From assembly GCF_000426305.1 (NCBI RefSeq), contig NZ_AUFC01000015.1:1-64000 (forward strand): DNA of 64,000 bases, written 5' to 3'. Source of the stretch: Anaerovorax odorimutans DSM 5092 (GTDB taxonomy: Bacteria > Bacillota > Clostridia > Peptostreptococcales > Anaerovoracaceae). The position numbers and the translations under genes were made by a program. Below the pieces are notes generated by a model. The model was not told the DNA's origin, did not search any database, and saw only the letters and a list, made by a program, of their open reading frames with translations. Shown here piece after piece: positions 50,001-59,327 of this stretch. Position 1 is the stretch's first letter; every line of letters begins with the position of its first letter.

Positions 50001-52426
50001 TAGATGTAAGCAAATATTTTAATAATGGTGATACAGTAAATGTTAACTACTTACTTGGTGCAGGCAATGTTAATCTGTATCACGGACTATCACCTAAACC
50101 TACTGACGAGTATATGATGGCTCTTGAATCAACATATATTAAAAACAATACATCAGCAGAGGTAAAGGACGGATACATAACCTTTGATTTAAAAAATGGC
50201 GGTTATTTTGAGCTTGTGAAAGCAGAAAATGATACTCCAAGAACAAAGTATGCAGTAGAATTTATAACAAATTCGGATAAAGATGGGGAGATTTATCCAA
50301 GTACAATTTATCCTCAAATATTAGACTCTGAAACTGGATATATAGTTACCAAACCTGATGATCCTACAGAAGAAGGAAATACTTTTGATGGTTGGTATAC
50401 CGACGAAGAACGAACTGAAGCATTTGATTTTGATACTCCAATCACAGATGACGTTATTCTCTATGCAAAATGGAGTAATGGGGGAGGTTCTTCTGAAGAT
50501 GATCCGTCAGGCGGTGGTTCAGATAAACCAATTGAAGGAACTTATACAGTGGAATTTATCACAGGAAAGACTGAAAGTGGATATGATTCTGCAAAGATAC
50601 CGTCACAAACTGTCAAGGAAGGAGAGAGAGCAACAGACCCTGCAGAAGACACTAACATTTGTCCTTTTGGATTTTATGATAGAGGAGATGGATATTTAGT
50701 TTTAGATTGGTACACAGACGAAGATTTAAAAAATAAATTCAGATTTTCTGATCCTATTACAAAAAGTACCAAACTTTATCCTGAATATCAAAGATATATA
50801 TTAAAAGATGATGGAAAAACCGACGGCGGAAGCGGCAGTGAAAGTAATCCATATAAAGTAAAACTGGGAGATACAAAGCAATCAAAGATTGCATGGAAAT
50901 TTTTCAATAAGTTAGCAAGCGGAGCTTTTAAAGGATACTATAAAGTATATGTTGAAAAGAATAATGATGGGGATGAGCTATTCTCATGGACTTTTAATAG
51001 TAATGATTTCAATTCTTGCGATGTAGCACAGCCTTATTATATATATATTGATACAGAAAAAGATGGAGATACTATTGAGCTTGAATTTGTAAACCGTACA
51101 GCTATTGAAGGTAAAGTCAAAATTTCTGTAGATATATCAAGCTATATAGAAAAAGGAGAGGTGGAAATTGAATATAAATCAGGTTCTTGCGATGGTAAAG
51201 TTGTGCACAGCAATGTGGAATCAGGTGACTGGGTACAAAGCCACCATAAACCAAAGTCATACTTTACAAATACTACAGCAACTGTAGAAGATGGCTACCT
51301 TACATTTGATATTACTCATGGAGGCACATATATAATAAAAAGTGACCAGTTGAAAGATGATGAGAATTCAACAGCATCTAATGACAGCAAAACTTTAAAA
51401 AAGGAAATTATAAAAGCAGGAGAAAAAATAGACACAGATAAGATTAAAAAAATTCTTGATGAAGGTAAAGCCTTGTTAATTGAGTCAGATAATGGAACCG
51501 TGTTATTTGATACAAAAGCATTAAAAGTATTAAAAGAAAAAAATAAGGGAGATATAGAAATCAATATAGATTTAGTAAAATCTGAAAATCTTTCCGAAAA
51601 ACAGAAAAAACTTGTAGGAGATAAAGTATCAGACAGACCTATTTACAGTTTAACAGTAAAAACAGGCAATGAAAATATTACAAATTTTGGAGAAGGAGAA
51701 GTAACGGTTACTCTTCCATATGAACTAAAGGACAAAGAACAAACTTTAGGTGTTGTTATATGGTATATAAATGATTCGGGCGAAATAGTTGATATGCCTT
51801 GTGATTATGACATTAAAAATAAAGAAGCAACCTTTACTACAAACCATTTTTCTTATTATGCAGTAGGATATGATAAGAGCTTAGAATGGAATAACCCATT
51901 TACTGATGTTAAGGAAACGGATTGGTTCTTTAAAGCTGTAGCTAATATAAATAGAAAAGGCTTGATGAGCGGAGTATCAAAGACTCAATTTAAGCCAAAT
52001 GACAATACTACAAGAGCTATGCTTGTAACAATTTTATATCGTATGGAAAATTCTCCGGATATTGATAATAATGCTGCGTTTAAAGATATATCAAATTCAT
52101 CTTGGTATGCAGATTCAGTAAGCTGGGCGGTAAAAAATAATATTGTTAACGGTTACAGCCAACGTACATTTGCACCTAATGACCCCATAACTCGTGAACA
52201 GTTGGTTTCTGTATTATATCGTTATAAAAAAATGAAAAATGCAGATATGTCAGCAAATGGGAATACGAAAGATTTTAAAGATGCATCTTTAATTTCATCA
52301 TGGGCTTCTGACAGTATAAAGTGGGCTTTAGGAGCAGAAGTTTTAACCGGTAAAGGCAATGGAAATTTAGATCCAAAGGGCAATGCTACAAGAGCAGAAG
52401 TTGCAGCTTTAATAGAAAGGATATAA
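47075..52426 (+). CDS. Giant SLH-anchored surface protein with shared binding-type domains
   Basis: This 1783-residue protein has a signal peptide (MLIFAMMFSVMMPASYA) and a Thr/Glu/Ala-rich spacer to about 130. GLUG-like repeats follow (about 250-435, NHVGGIAGTV). Three InlB-type Flg_new repeats (about 645-711, 1058-1133 and 1153-1238) end FEGWY, FDGWYT or LDWYT. A long-form shared domain (about 803-1048, invariant His1003 in NLYHG) and a short-form one (about 1248-1421, His1378) lie among them. Three SLH domains end the protein (about 1606-1783) and tie it to wall glycans. I start at TTG 47075, after AAAGGAG, because the ATG at 47033 lies inside a terminator hairpin. A ligand-capturing receptor is plausible but unproven. 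Confidence 0.82.
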   Translation: MKSKKSKSIRRVLSAMLIFAMMFSVMMPASYADETGSAETNIQEQTESLDKIVDNEQTATDSAIETESSESDGKEQTDSAAATADDNEISSNDKETTTDSAIKPAATETQIKLLETTAEETEPSTETAVYWTDNLTEKPDGFTVGDEGNVSISSAEGLAWLAVLVLGLNGQEIDDFEGKNVTLTEDVDLSGKLWTPIGRYEIKTIAPPFPPVYQDNSTPFKGNFDGNNRTISGLKLADLPTEYTYYGLFSLVRDGSIKNLYLKDVDLEIEKKSGTNRYAAALVGAMESSIVESCNVRGNLKAPKISGIANILDKESNILKCSFKGNLSADHSAYGITDQCGDTIDQCYVSATISGETSYGICGLVSKGTVSNCYTEGSLDSTENNIGGICGELKSEGTIENCYSTMTVKGKNHVGGIAGTVASGTNIRGCVALNDTVTAEDGTYVGRIVADKSTFVTGELKKNFAYTGMKVYSKDDDGEDTLYLMGLLDTECMASDKQGEDIAANDLAEDWPVKDWDESVWNFEKGKLPTLKNLSDKITQIGNIPNYISADSEKDWELTAFDKVILETPEVTIGTQANYVADLLPKKLFATKDGTTAVSIPDVTWKSDEYNGNKVGEYTFTAVLPLGYKANTDLPTIKVNVVLKYTVNFDTNGADEIEDLAADNNSTINKPSDPIREGFNFEGWYKDEECSVPWDFENDKVTSTITLYAKWSIVGTPDYIASESGNQTSEVSEMGFTNASVVKISSAVGYTTYAVVVSQKINFYIPKGEYVITDSGETVSSLADKGYKIDQLTGFGQTPQELRYKGSNRGTEEEPLTIMSRFFTEDALNLAEEPKSVSLTFRLLSLIAGYDTEGVTNNHTPYYMVVEDRNESTGKLEASFTIDGSRLKPCYHAGWFRSPRTYGILLNPSDTLIKGYLDTPSDILNTTYHTLYVSDTYPERYEAALETLKAVRDDGNKVLMMHTQTRDFPGPVTFKLDVSKYFNNGDTVNVNYLLGAGNVNLYHGLSPKPTDEYMMALESTYIKNNTSAEVKDGYITFDLKNGGYFELVKAENDTPRTKYAVEFITNSDKDGEIYPSTIYPQILDSETGYIVTKPDDPTEEGNTFDGWYTDEERTEAFDFDTPITDDVILYAKWSNGGGSSEDDPSGGGSDKPIEGTYTVEFITGKTESGYDSAKIPSQTVKEGERATDPAEDTNICPFGFYDRGDGYLVLDWYTDEDLKNKFRFSDPITKSTKLYPEYQRYILKDDGKTDGGSGSESNPYKVKLGDTKQSKIAWKFFNKLASGAFKGYYKVYVEKNNDGDELFSWTFNSNDFNSCDVAQPYYIYIDTEKDGDTIELEFVNRTAIEGKVKISVDISSYIEKGEVEIEYKSGSCDGKVVHSNVESGDWVQSHHKPKSYFTNTTATVEDGYLTFDITHGGTYIIKSDQLKDDENSTASNDSKTLKKEIIKAGEKIDTDKIKKILDEGKALLIESDNGTVLFDTKALKVLKEKNKGDIEINIDLVKSENLSEKQKKLVGDKVSDRPIYSLTVKTGNENITNFGEGEVTVTLPYELKDKEQTLGVVIWYINDSGEIVDMPCDYDIKNKEATFTTNHFSYYAVGYDKSLEWNNPFTDVKETDWFFKAVANINRKGLMSGVSKTQFKPNDNTTRAMLVTILYRMENSPDIDNNAAFKDISNSSWYADSVSWAVKNNIVNGYSQRTFAPNDPITREQLVSVLYRYKKMKNADMSANGNTKDFKDASLISSWASDSIKWALGAEVLTGKGNGNLDPKGNATRAEVAALIERI

Positions 52427-52471
52427 AAAGAGAGTAAAGAATAAATTGAAAACAAAATAAATAATAAAAGT

Positions 52472-52502
52472 ATTAGTAGAGGCATTTAATGTCTCTACTA
52501 AT
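52472..52502 (+). terminator. Stem-loop after the giant surface gene
   Basis: ATTAGTAGAG (52472-52481) pairs with CTCTACTAAT (52493-52502). An alternative pairing, GGCATT with AATGCC, overlaps it. The U-tract is poor, so it may be a partial terminator or an RNA-stability element before the ABC genes. Confidence 0.5.
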
Positions 52503-52541
52503 GCCATGTTTTAATTAATTAATAGATAAATAGGTGTATTG

Positions 52542-53654
52542 ATGAAAAATTTGTTGATAATTTTAATATTTTCTTTAGCCTGTCTTAGTTTAACGGGATG
52601 TAACAACGAAAATAAAAGTAAAAATGATAATTCAGTATCAGTAAATAAGCAATATAGAGAAATAACTGACATGGCAGGCAGAAAAGTAACTATTCCTGTC
52701 AATGCAGATAAAATTTATTCCACAGGACAACCGGGAGCAATTATGCTTTATACTACTGCTCCTGATAAGTTACTGGGATGGTGTCTTGAGCTTACAGATG
52801 CTGAAGCAGAATATATTGAACCTAAGTATATAGGACTTCCCGTTTTAGGACTCATGCAGGGAAGTAACGACAGCGCCAGCAGAGAAGAAATAATAAAAAG
52901 AAATCCAGATGTAATATTTACAGTTACAACCGTAGACAAAACAACGATCAAACAAGCGGATGAACTGCAAGAGCTTTTAGGTATTCCTGTGGTTATGGGA
53001 GATATTAAATTAGAAAACCTGCCAAACTGTTATGAGCTGACAGGAAAGCTGACAGGAGAGATTAATAGGGCAAAGACATTAAGCGATTATTGTACAAAAA
53101 CTATAACTGAAGCAAAAAAAATAAAAGAGAAAATACCACAAAATCAACGTAAAAAAATATATTACGCGCAAGGAAGTAACGGATTGCAGACAGCGGCCAA
53201 AGGATCTGCGCATATGGAAGTAATTGAACTTGTGGGAGGTGAAAGTGTAATAGATACAAAAGAAACCCTTTACGGGAAAGTCAGCGTCAATATGGAACAA
53301 GTATTAACAAGTGATCCGGAAGTCATAATTGTTTCTTACAGCATGGGTCATACGGACATGCAGGGGGAAGAAATTTTCCAGATGATGTCTAAAGGGCAAG
53401 AAGCATGGCAAAATGTTAGAGCGGTAAAAAATAAGGATATTTACGTAACCCCCTGTCTGCCTTATAACTGGCTTGATATTCCTCCGTCAGCCAATAGAAT
53501 TATTGGAATTCCTTGGCTAGGGAATTTACTTTATTCCGATTATTATGAGTTGGACATAGAAAAGACAACAAGAGAATTTTACAAGTTATTTTATAGAGTC
53601 GACTTAACAGAGAAACAGCTTTCTGAACTTTTATCAGGAGCAAAGAAAAAATAA
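52542..53654 (+). CDS. ABC transporter solute-binding lipoprotein (iron/heme/cobalamin class)
   Basis: This 370-residue lipoprotein has the lipobox SLTGC with Cys20 and a class III (FecB/BtuF-type) binding fold. It has REITDMAGRKVTIPVNADKI at the start, NPDVIFTVTT for the first lobe, the long connecting helix near 160-200, and SDPEVIIVSYSMGH then AVKNKDIYVTPCLPYNWLDIP for the second lobe. Such proteins carry iron-siderophores, heme or corrinoids to a FecCD permease, and one of that type is at 63687. The binding residues do not identify which ligand. ATG 52542 follows AGGTG; a TTG one codon earlier is possible. Confidence 0.88.
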   Translation: MKNLLIILIFSLACLSLTGCNNENKSKNDNSVSVNKQYREITDMAGRKVTIPVNADKIYSTGQPGAIMLYTTAPDKLLGWCLELTDAEAEYIEPKYIGLPVLGLMQGSNDSASREEIIKRNPDVIFTVTTVDKTTIKQADELQELLGIPVVMGDIKLENLPNCYELTGKLTGEINRAKTLSDYCTKTITEAKKIKEKIPQNQRKKIYYAQGSNGLQTAAKGSAHMEVIELVGGESVIDTKETLYGKVSVNMEQVLTSDPEVIIVSYSMGHTDMQGEEIFQMMSKGQEAWQNVRAVKNKDIYVTPCLPYNWLDIPPSANRIIGIPWLGNLLYSDYYELDIEKTTREFYKLFYRVDLTEKQLSELLSGAKKK

Positions 53655-53663
53655 GGAGTTATT

Positions 53664-55340
53664 ATGAGAAAGATAATAAAAATATTTACCCTTACATGTG
53701 CGTTAATCGCATCTTTTACTGTTTTTGTATTTGCAGAAAATGTATCTGTGACTATAGACAAATCTAACGGAGATATACCTGGTATTGTTTCCGCGGAACT
53801 TGGTGAGGATTTCAGCGGAGGTTCAATTGTAACAATAAAAGGAGAAGAAGTTGATACTAAAGGCGTTGTGGACAATGGAAAAGTAGAATTTTATACTCCA
53901 AAGTCAGGTGATTTTCAAATAACGTCAACAGGTGAAACTATTAAGGACTGCTTTGCAGAAAATTTACAGTCAGAAACAATGTATGAATATGCATACAAAG
54001 GGAAAGGAACTGTGGAAGACCCATATGTTGTACTAAGTAAGTTTGCTGATACTCCAATGTCTAAATTTAAACTTCAAGCAGCTTGGAAAGGTTACAATGT
54101 ATTGGCAGGATATCCCGGCATGGAATATTATAATGATTCTGATTATATTGATGCATACGATAAAAGCAAGGTATATGTTTTAAGATGTGAAGACAGGGAT
54201 TTAGATACAGGAAGATTAAAAGGAGCTTTTGTAGTAAATGGAAATTTGTGGACTTTTGTTAACGGAAAATATAAAGGACCGTATTATATGAATTATTTAA
54301 TAGATCCTACTGACGAATTTATTACATCAGGTTATGCGCTGGATAATCATTATTTGTACAATAATGACAACGTTGAAAATGTAGAGCAGAGAAAAGCTGA
54401 TGCTGTTAAAGTAATCAAAAGCGTAAGAGATTCCAAAACGTCTGCTTTATTTTTTAATTACAGAATGAGAGATTATTCAGGTCCTATTACTTTTACTGTT
54501 TATGTAGGTGACAATGGGAAATTTAAAGCAGGAGATAAAATAAGTATAAGTTATTTGCTAGGAGCAGGTGATCGTAATTTATATCATCAAGAAAAGCCTC
54601 TTCCTGAAAGCCTTGTTAAATTAGAACCTACATATACTAAATACTATCAGGATAAAGGAGTTTACAGCATTGTAGATGAAGAGGGTTATTTAACTTTTGA
54701 TTTATATAACGGAGGATATTTTGAATTAAGAAACGAAACTTCAATAAAAGAAAACAGAGATGTAAAGATTACTGAAAAAATTTATAATATAGTGAACTTA
54801 ACGGATGTAAAGGAAGATAATTGGGCATACAGCAGTATTTATGAGCAGCTGAAGAAAAATTACATGTCGGCAGAAGGAGGAATTTTTTCTCCAAATGAAA
54901 CTATCAACAGGGCGGATTTTATTAAGACTTTGATTTTGTCTTCAGGTACAGTTGTTCAATCTAATAAAGATTTAAATTTTGAAGATGTGCCAAAAGGAAG
55001 CCCATATCGTGACTATGTTTATACAGCTTACAGCAACGGAATTACTTCAGGGATATCTGATACGGTTTTTGGAGCAGAAAAAGGATTGACAAGAGAGATG
55101 GCTGTAGTGCTTATTTCTCGTGCCCTAGATATTAACCCAAAGGAAAATGATAACTTTACTGATACTGCGGATTTTTCAAAATGGTCTAAGGGATATGCAG
55201 AGGCATGTATGGAGAAAGGCTATCTTACAGGTTACAGTGATGGAAGTTTTGGACCGAAAAAAATGCTTACTAGAGCAGAAACTGCTGTATTAATGGAAAA
55301 AGTGTATAAAAATACGGTAAAGGAAACTTTAAATGAGTAA
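53664..55340 (+). CDS. SLH-anchored surface protein with long-form shared domain
   Basis: This 558-residue protein has a signal peptide (to about residue 25) and a beta segment (25-100) that ends QITSTGETI. The long-form shared domain follows (about 110-370). It holds KGPYYMNYLIDP, RMRDYSGPITFTVYV, ISYLLGAGDRNLYHQ with the invariant His308, and YLTFDLYNGGYFELR. Three SLH repeats complete it (about 378-558), each with a DV/DT start and an F..N/G..R..A pattern. It begins nine bases after the binding protein and overlaps the next gene by eight bases, so this part is an operon. It probably stands in the wall as a second receptor. Confidence 0.82.
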   Translation: MRKIIKIFTLTCALIASFTVFVFAENVSVTIDKSNGDIPGIVSAELGEDFSGGSIVTIKGEEVDTKGVVDNGKVEFYTPKSGDFQITSTGETIKDCFAENLQSETMYEYAYKGKGTVEDPYVVLSKFADTPMSKFKLQAAWKGYNVLAGYPGMEYYNDSDYIDAYDKSKVYVLRCEDRDLDTGRLKGAFVVNGNLWTFVNGKYKGPYYMNYLIDPTDEFITSGYALDNHYLYNNDNVENVEQRKADAVKVIKSVRDSKTSALFFNYRMRDYSGPITFTVYVGDNGKFKAGDKISISYLLGAGDRNLYHQEKPLPESLVKLEPTYTKYYQDKGVYSIVDEEGYLTFDLYNGGYFELRNETSIKENRDVKITEKIYNIVNLTDVKEDNWAYSSIYEQLKKNYMSAEGGIFSPNETINRADFIKTLILSSGTVVQSNKDLNFEDVPKGSPYRDYVYTAYSNGITSGISDTVFGAEKGLTREMAVVLISRALDINPKENDNFTDTADFSKWSKGYAEACMEKGYLTGYSDGSFGPKKMLTRAETAVLMEKVYKNTVKETLNE

Positions 55341-57939
55341 AGAAAAATTAAAACATATATTTGTTTTGATTGGCATTGTTTTTTTTACTTTATCTTCAAT
55401 TGTACCTTGTGCTGCAGAAAAATCATATGCAGCACAAGACATAAAACTGTCAGATTATAACATAACGGGGGCGGGAACAGCTATAGATCCTTATATAATA
55501 ACAATAAGCGGCGAAAATAATCTGCTGCGTGAAGAGGATATAAATAAAATGCTTGAAAAGGCTCCTGAGGCAATCTGGCTCGTAAAGCATGAAAAGGGTG
55601 GAGTATTAGATTATACAATGCGTTTTTCTTCAAATAATGTACAAACTGTAAACCCGCCATTCTCATTAGATGTGAATACATGGCAGGACAGAGAGGGAAC
55701 TTTACAGGTTCAAATAAAGGAAAACGATTCAGAATATGTCCCTGTTACATTGACTCTAGAACTGTCAGGATATAAAGGCTTTGAGAACGGAAATGTTGTC
55801 AGTGTATCAGGCAGTATGCGTATGAGAGTTCCTGTTAAAGAGGGCAAATTGGAATTGCCTTTAGAACATGGCGGCGATTATTATATTACAGCGGACGGCT
55901 ATGAGCCTTTACAAATCCAAGAAGACAGCAATTCGCAGGAAACAGAAAGCAGCGGATATTGGGATAAGCCAAATGAACAGGGTGAAGCAATAAGTGATGA
56001 GTACATTCATGCCGGATCAGATATATTACCTTTTTACTACGATTTTTCCAAATCAGGAGAAACGGTTGTTGATGGTGCTTCATTTAATGAACTGAAGAAT
56101 AATGGTCAATCCAGATTATTTTTGTACAAGGATAAAAGTAACAAAATATTATGGTCATATTTAGTTGAAAGCAAGAGAATCTCAAAAGTAAGCAATAAAA
56201 AGATGTTTGATTTCGACACTGAATTTGACAATGGAAATATTAAAATAGCCGAAAAAGATGATTTCCCCTGCAAGATGAAAGCTTGTATTTATGTGGGAGA
56301 TAAATACCATAATGCACAGATTATAAATATTAAAGGTAATGGAATAGACACTTCTTCCATTGTGGACAGAGGATATATTTATTTTTACATAGAAAAGGGA
56401 GGAACGTATAAAACCACTCCTACAGGAGAAACGGTGTCAGGAAGAACTGTGGATGATGCAAAATTAGTTTCATCCACTTCAAGAGATAACATGTATACCA
56501 CTCAAAATTATAAAGGGGAAAAACCATATGGAACTAAAGATGAACCTTTAACCATATTAGGAAAACTGGATGACTTTTTCTGGGCATCATGGCGTTCTAT
56601 AAATACTGTTGCAGGTTATTCATCTGATATGAATGCAACGGAGGCGTCTTATGATCCTGCAAAGATAATGAATGTATCCATTGAATATAGAAGCCCTTCA
56701 ACAGGGAAATTAATTGCGTCAATAACAATTGACGGATCACAATGGCGAATGACCCCTGAAAATATGAAAGGACCATATTATCTGGATTACAAATTAAACC
56801 CTTCAAAAGAAGTAATAGAGAAAACCTTAAAATCTCACTCTCTGTATATTGGAAAATATGCAGACAGAAGAAAAGAAGCAGCAGAAACTTTAACTGCTAT
56901 TTCTGAAAATCCTAATTCAGTATTATTTCTTATGAGCAGAACAAGAGAATTTGCAGGGGCAATAAATTACAAGATTGATATGTCAAATTATTATAAATCC
57001 GGAGACATATTGCATTTCAAATATCTGCTAGGCTCGTGCAATGGCGACTTATATCATGGCAAGGCTCAAAGTAATGCAGAGCTGCTCACGCAAGAAAGCA
57101 CTTATTCACGATATGATGCTGATTATGTTGTTGATTCTCAAGGATATATAACATTTCCTTTATATACAGGGGGATTTTTTGTCTTTACAAAGACGGGAGA
57201 AACTCAGGAAATTGCTGACGGATGGGCTCCGGGAAATGGTAACGGCTCATCGGGAAATGGAAATAAGGCTTCTGCTCCTGTAGTTAAAGAGGAAAAAATA
57301 TATATGGACGAAGAAGTAAATGATAAAAAAGAAACTGAAACAGGCGTCCTTACAGATATGAGGGTAAAAGAACAGCTAAAAGAAGCAAATTATAAGAAAG
57401 AATTGGGAAATCTTACAGTGGAAGGATATTTGAATAATCCCAATGTTGATTTAAATGCAGAAGAGCTTTTAAAGTCAGAAGGTCAAAAAGCTTATTATAA
57501 AATACAGCTAATCAAAGAATCCGGGTTTTCATATAAAATGGAAGATGGAGAATATTTAAAGGTAACTTGTGATTTAGGAAGTGGATATTCTATTTATGAT
57601 GAAGACTTGTTATATGTGAAAGAGATAAAAAATGCAGAAATTACAGCCGAAGTTTTTGCTGCTGACAGTAAGATCGATGAAAAGGGAAATATGCGTTTAA
57701 ATTTTCATACAACACATTTAGGGGAATTTGCTGTTTTTAAAGCTGACAGCAAGGAAGAACTTGCAAAAGCAATCAGCCTAAAACAAGAATATACTTCTGA
57801 AGCTACAACCCTATTGGCAGAACAATCTTTAAAAAGAAAAGATTCCGCAAAGACAATAAAGCTGCTGCTTATTGTAACTTTGCTGGTATGCAGCTTATTA
57901 ATATTAATAACGGAAGTTAAACGGAGGAAGAGAAATTGA
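55333..57939 (+). CDS. Membrane-anchored surface protein with shared domains
   Basis: This 868-residue protein has a signal peptide, a large extracellular region and a C-terminal membrane helix (about 837-859, then KRRKRN), so it is fixed in the membrane. It carries a partial domain near 40-195 ending PLEHGGDYYITADG, without the His. A long-form shared domain follows (about 390-625) with KGPYYLDYKLNPSKEV, RTREFAGAINYKIDM, YLLGSCNGDLYHG (His575), and ITFPLYTGGFFVF. A Gly/Asn-rich linker leads to a beta domain (about 660-815). It may take ligand from the SLH receptors towards the membrane. It overlaps its neighbours by eight and four bases. Confidence 0.8.
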   Translation: MSKEKLKHIFVLIGIVFFTLSSIVPCAAEKSYAAQDIKLSDYNITGAGTAIDPYIITISGENNLLREEDINKMLEKAPEAIWLVKHEKGGVLDYTMRFSSNNVQTVNPPFSLDVNTWQDREGTLQVQIKENDSEYVPVTLTLELSGYKGFENGNVVSVSGSMRMRVPVKEGKLELPLEHGGDYYITADGYEPLQIQEDSNSQETESSGYWDKPNEQGEAISDEYIHAGSDILPFYYDFSKSGETVVDGASFNELKNNGQSRLFLYKDKSNKILWSYLVESKRISKVSNKKMFDFDTEFDNGNIKIAEKDDFPCKMKACIYVGDKYHNAQIINIKGNGIDTSSIVDRGYIYFYIEKGGTYKTTPTGETVSGRTVDDAKLVSSTSRDNMYTTQNYKGEKPYGTKDEPLTILGKLDDFFWASWRSINTVAGYSSDMNATEASYDPAKIMNVSIEYRSPSTGKLIASITIDGSQWRMTPENMKGPYYLDYKLNPSKEVIEKTLKSHSLYIGKYADRRKEAAETLTAISENPNSVLFLMSRTREFAGAINYKIDMSNYYKSGDILHFKYLLGSCNGDLYHGKAQSNAELLTQESTYSRYDADYVVDSQGYITFPLYTGGFFVFTKTGETQEIADGWAPGNGNGSSGNGNKASAPVVKEEKIYMDEEVNDKKETETGVLTDMRVKEQLKEANYKKELGNLTVEGYLNNPNVDLNAEELLKSEGQKAYYKIQLIKESGFSYKMEDGEYLKVTCDLGSGYSIYDEDLLYVKEIKNAEITAEVFAADSKIDEKGNMRLNFHTTHLGEFAVFKADSKEELAKAISLKQEYTSEATTLLAEQSLKRKDSAKTIKLLLIVTLLVCSLLILITEVKRRKRN

Positions 57940-59327
57940 AACGGTTAATAAAAAATATTTTTATTACTTTAATGATAACAGCTTTTTTCTCATGCTCTGC
58001 TTTTGCAGAAAGTACATTACCGTCTATTGATGATAATTCTAAACCCTTCAAAGGCGAAGGAACAACGGAAAAACCATATATATATTTGATAAATGGTGAT
58101 AGCAGAGTTGTTTGGAAACACTTAGTTACAATAAAAGAAAAGGGTAAAAGTGAAATTTATGAATGTCATGAAAATGATAATATTCAAGGAAAGCTTTTAT
58201 ACAGCTATATGTTTAACCCTGAAAACTTGAAACAAACTCCTGATGGACCTTACTATTTAGGATTACGAAAATATGGTAAAGAAAAGACTCAAGGACTTCC
58301 CAAATCCGCCAGCTGTCTCTATTTTTCTTTAGCTAACAAGAGAGAATTCCCGGGCGAAGTACAGATTACCCTTGATGTAAGCAGTAATTTTAAAGAAGGA
58401 GAAAATTTAACATTAATGTATTACGGAGGCTATGACGGCACAGTAATTCATGGAGCAGCTCCCATTGTTATGGAAGATGAGATTTTAGATGTGGATAGTG
58501 CTTCAATAGTTGAAAAAGACATACAAGTTATAGACGGTTATACAAAATTTTCTTTAAGAAATGGAGGTAATTTTGTTTTAACAACTGAAGCATTAGATTT
58601 CAGTAGTTTAGAAAAGGGAGATGTACTTCATTATGACAGCACAAAAGTCCTAGGTACTTTAGATGGGCTTTTCCCTAATGAAAAAATTTCACAAGCAGCA
58701 GCGGAAAAAATAGGATGTGAAGTTACTGATACAGTAACTCAGGGAGATATTGATACTATAAAGTCCCTGTATTTAGCTGATTTAGGCTTAGATAATATTG
58801 ATGAAATTTCAAGAACTTGTTTTTATAAACTGGAGAGCTTGGACTTATCAGGAAATGAGTTAAAAAATATAGACAGCCTTTCCATGCCTAATTTAAAGAG
58901 CTTAAATGTATGTAATAATAAATTAAAATCCTTATCATTTATATCAGGACTTGACCAATTAAAAACTGTGGATGCTTCGTTAAATGAAATAAGCAGCCTG
59001 CCCGATTTAAACCAATTCCATGAATTACTGTCACTTGATTTGCATGAAAATAATTTAAAAGTATTACCTCATTTAGAAAAAACAAAACTGAGATATTTAG
59101 ATATATCGGATAATCCTGATTTAGAGATAAAAGCTGATTTAGAAAAAATAGATTCAGTAATCAGCCATAAGGAAATTAAAAATAACAAGAATGCAGAAGT
59201 AGAGAATAATACGAATTATAAACTTTTCTTAGGTGCAGGATTGTTTTTGTTAATCATAATTACAGTTATAGGAGGCTTAATTTATACTAAGAAAAGAAAA
59301 AATGGAGAAATGCGTTATGAAAAATAG
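57936..59327 (+). CDS. Membrane-anchored protein with short-form shared domain and leucine-rich repeats
   Basis: This 463-residue protein has a signal peptide (to about 24) and one short-form shared domain (about 40-218). The domain has SRVVWKHLVTI, GPYYLGLRKYG, FPGEVQITLDVSS, YYGGYDGTVIHG (His172) and FSLRNGGNFVLT. Four or five short leucine-rich repeats follow (about 280-400, such as LESLDLSGNELKNIDSL), then a C-terminal membrane helix (about 428-450) and a basic tail. The mix of ligand-type and protein-binding-type domains suggests a docking platform near the membrane. It overlaps both neighbours in the operon. Confidence 0.8.
   Translation: MKRLIKNIFITLMITAFFSCSAFAESTLPSIDDNSKPFKGEGTTEKPYIYLINGDSRVVWKHLVTIKEKGKSEIYECHENDNIQGKLLYSYMFNPENLKQTPDGPYYLGLRKYGKEKTQGLPKSASCLYFSLANKREFPGEVQITLDVSSNFKEGENLTLMYYGGYDGTVIHGAAPIVMEDEILDVDSASIVEKDIQVIDGYTKFSLRNGGNFVLTTEALDFSSLEKGDVLHYDSTKVLGTLDGLFPNEKISQAAAEKIGCEVTDTVTQGDIDTIKSLYLADLGLDNIDEISRTCFYKLESLDLSGNELKNIDSLSMPNLKSLNVCNNKLKSLSFISGLDQLKTVDASLNEISSLPDLNQFHELLSLDLHENNLKVLPHLEKTKLRYLDISDNPDLEIKADLEKIDSVISHKEIKNNKNAEVENNTNYKLFLGAGLFLLIIITVIGGLIYTKKRKNGEMRYEK

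Noticed and set aside
50358-50699. 113-residue alternative frame inside the giant gene
   Set aside because: Entirely inside an intact coding frame with clear Flg_new repeats; no ribosome site.
46260-59327. Shared surface domain as NEAT or HtaA
   Set aside because: The NEAT YxxxY heme motif and the HtaA pattern are not seen; only a profile search could exclude a remote relation.
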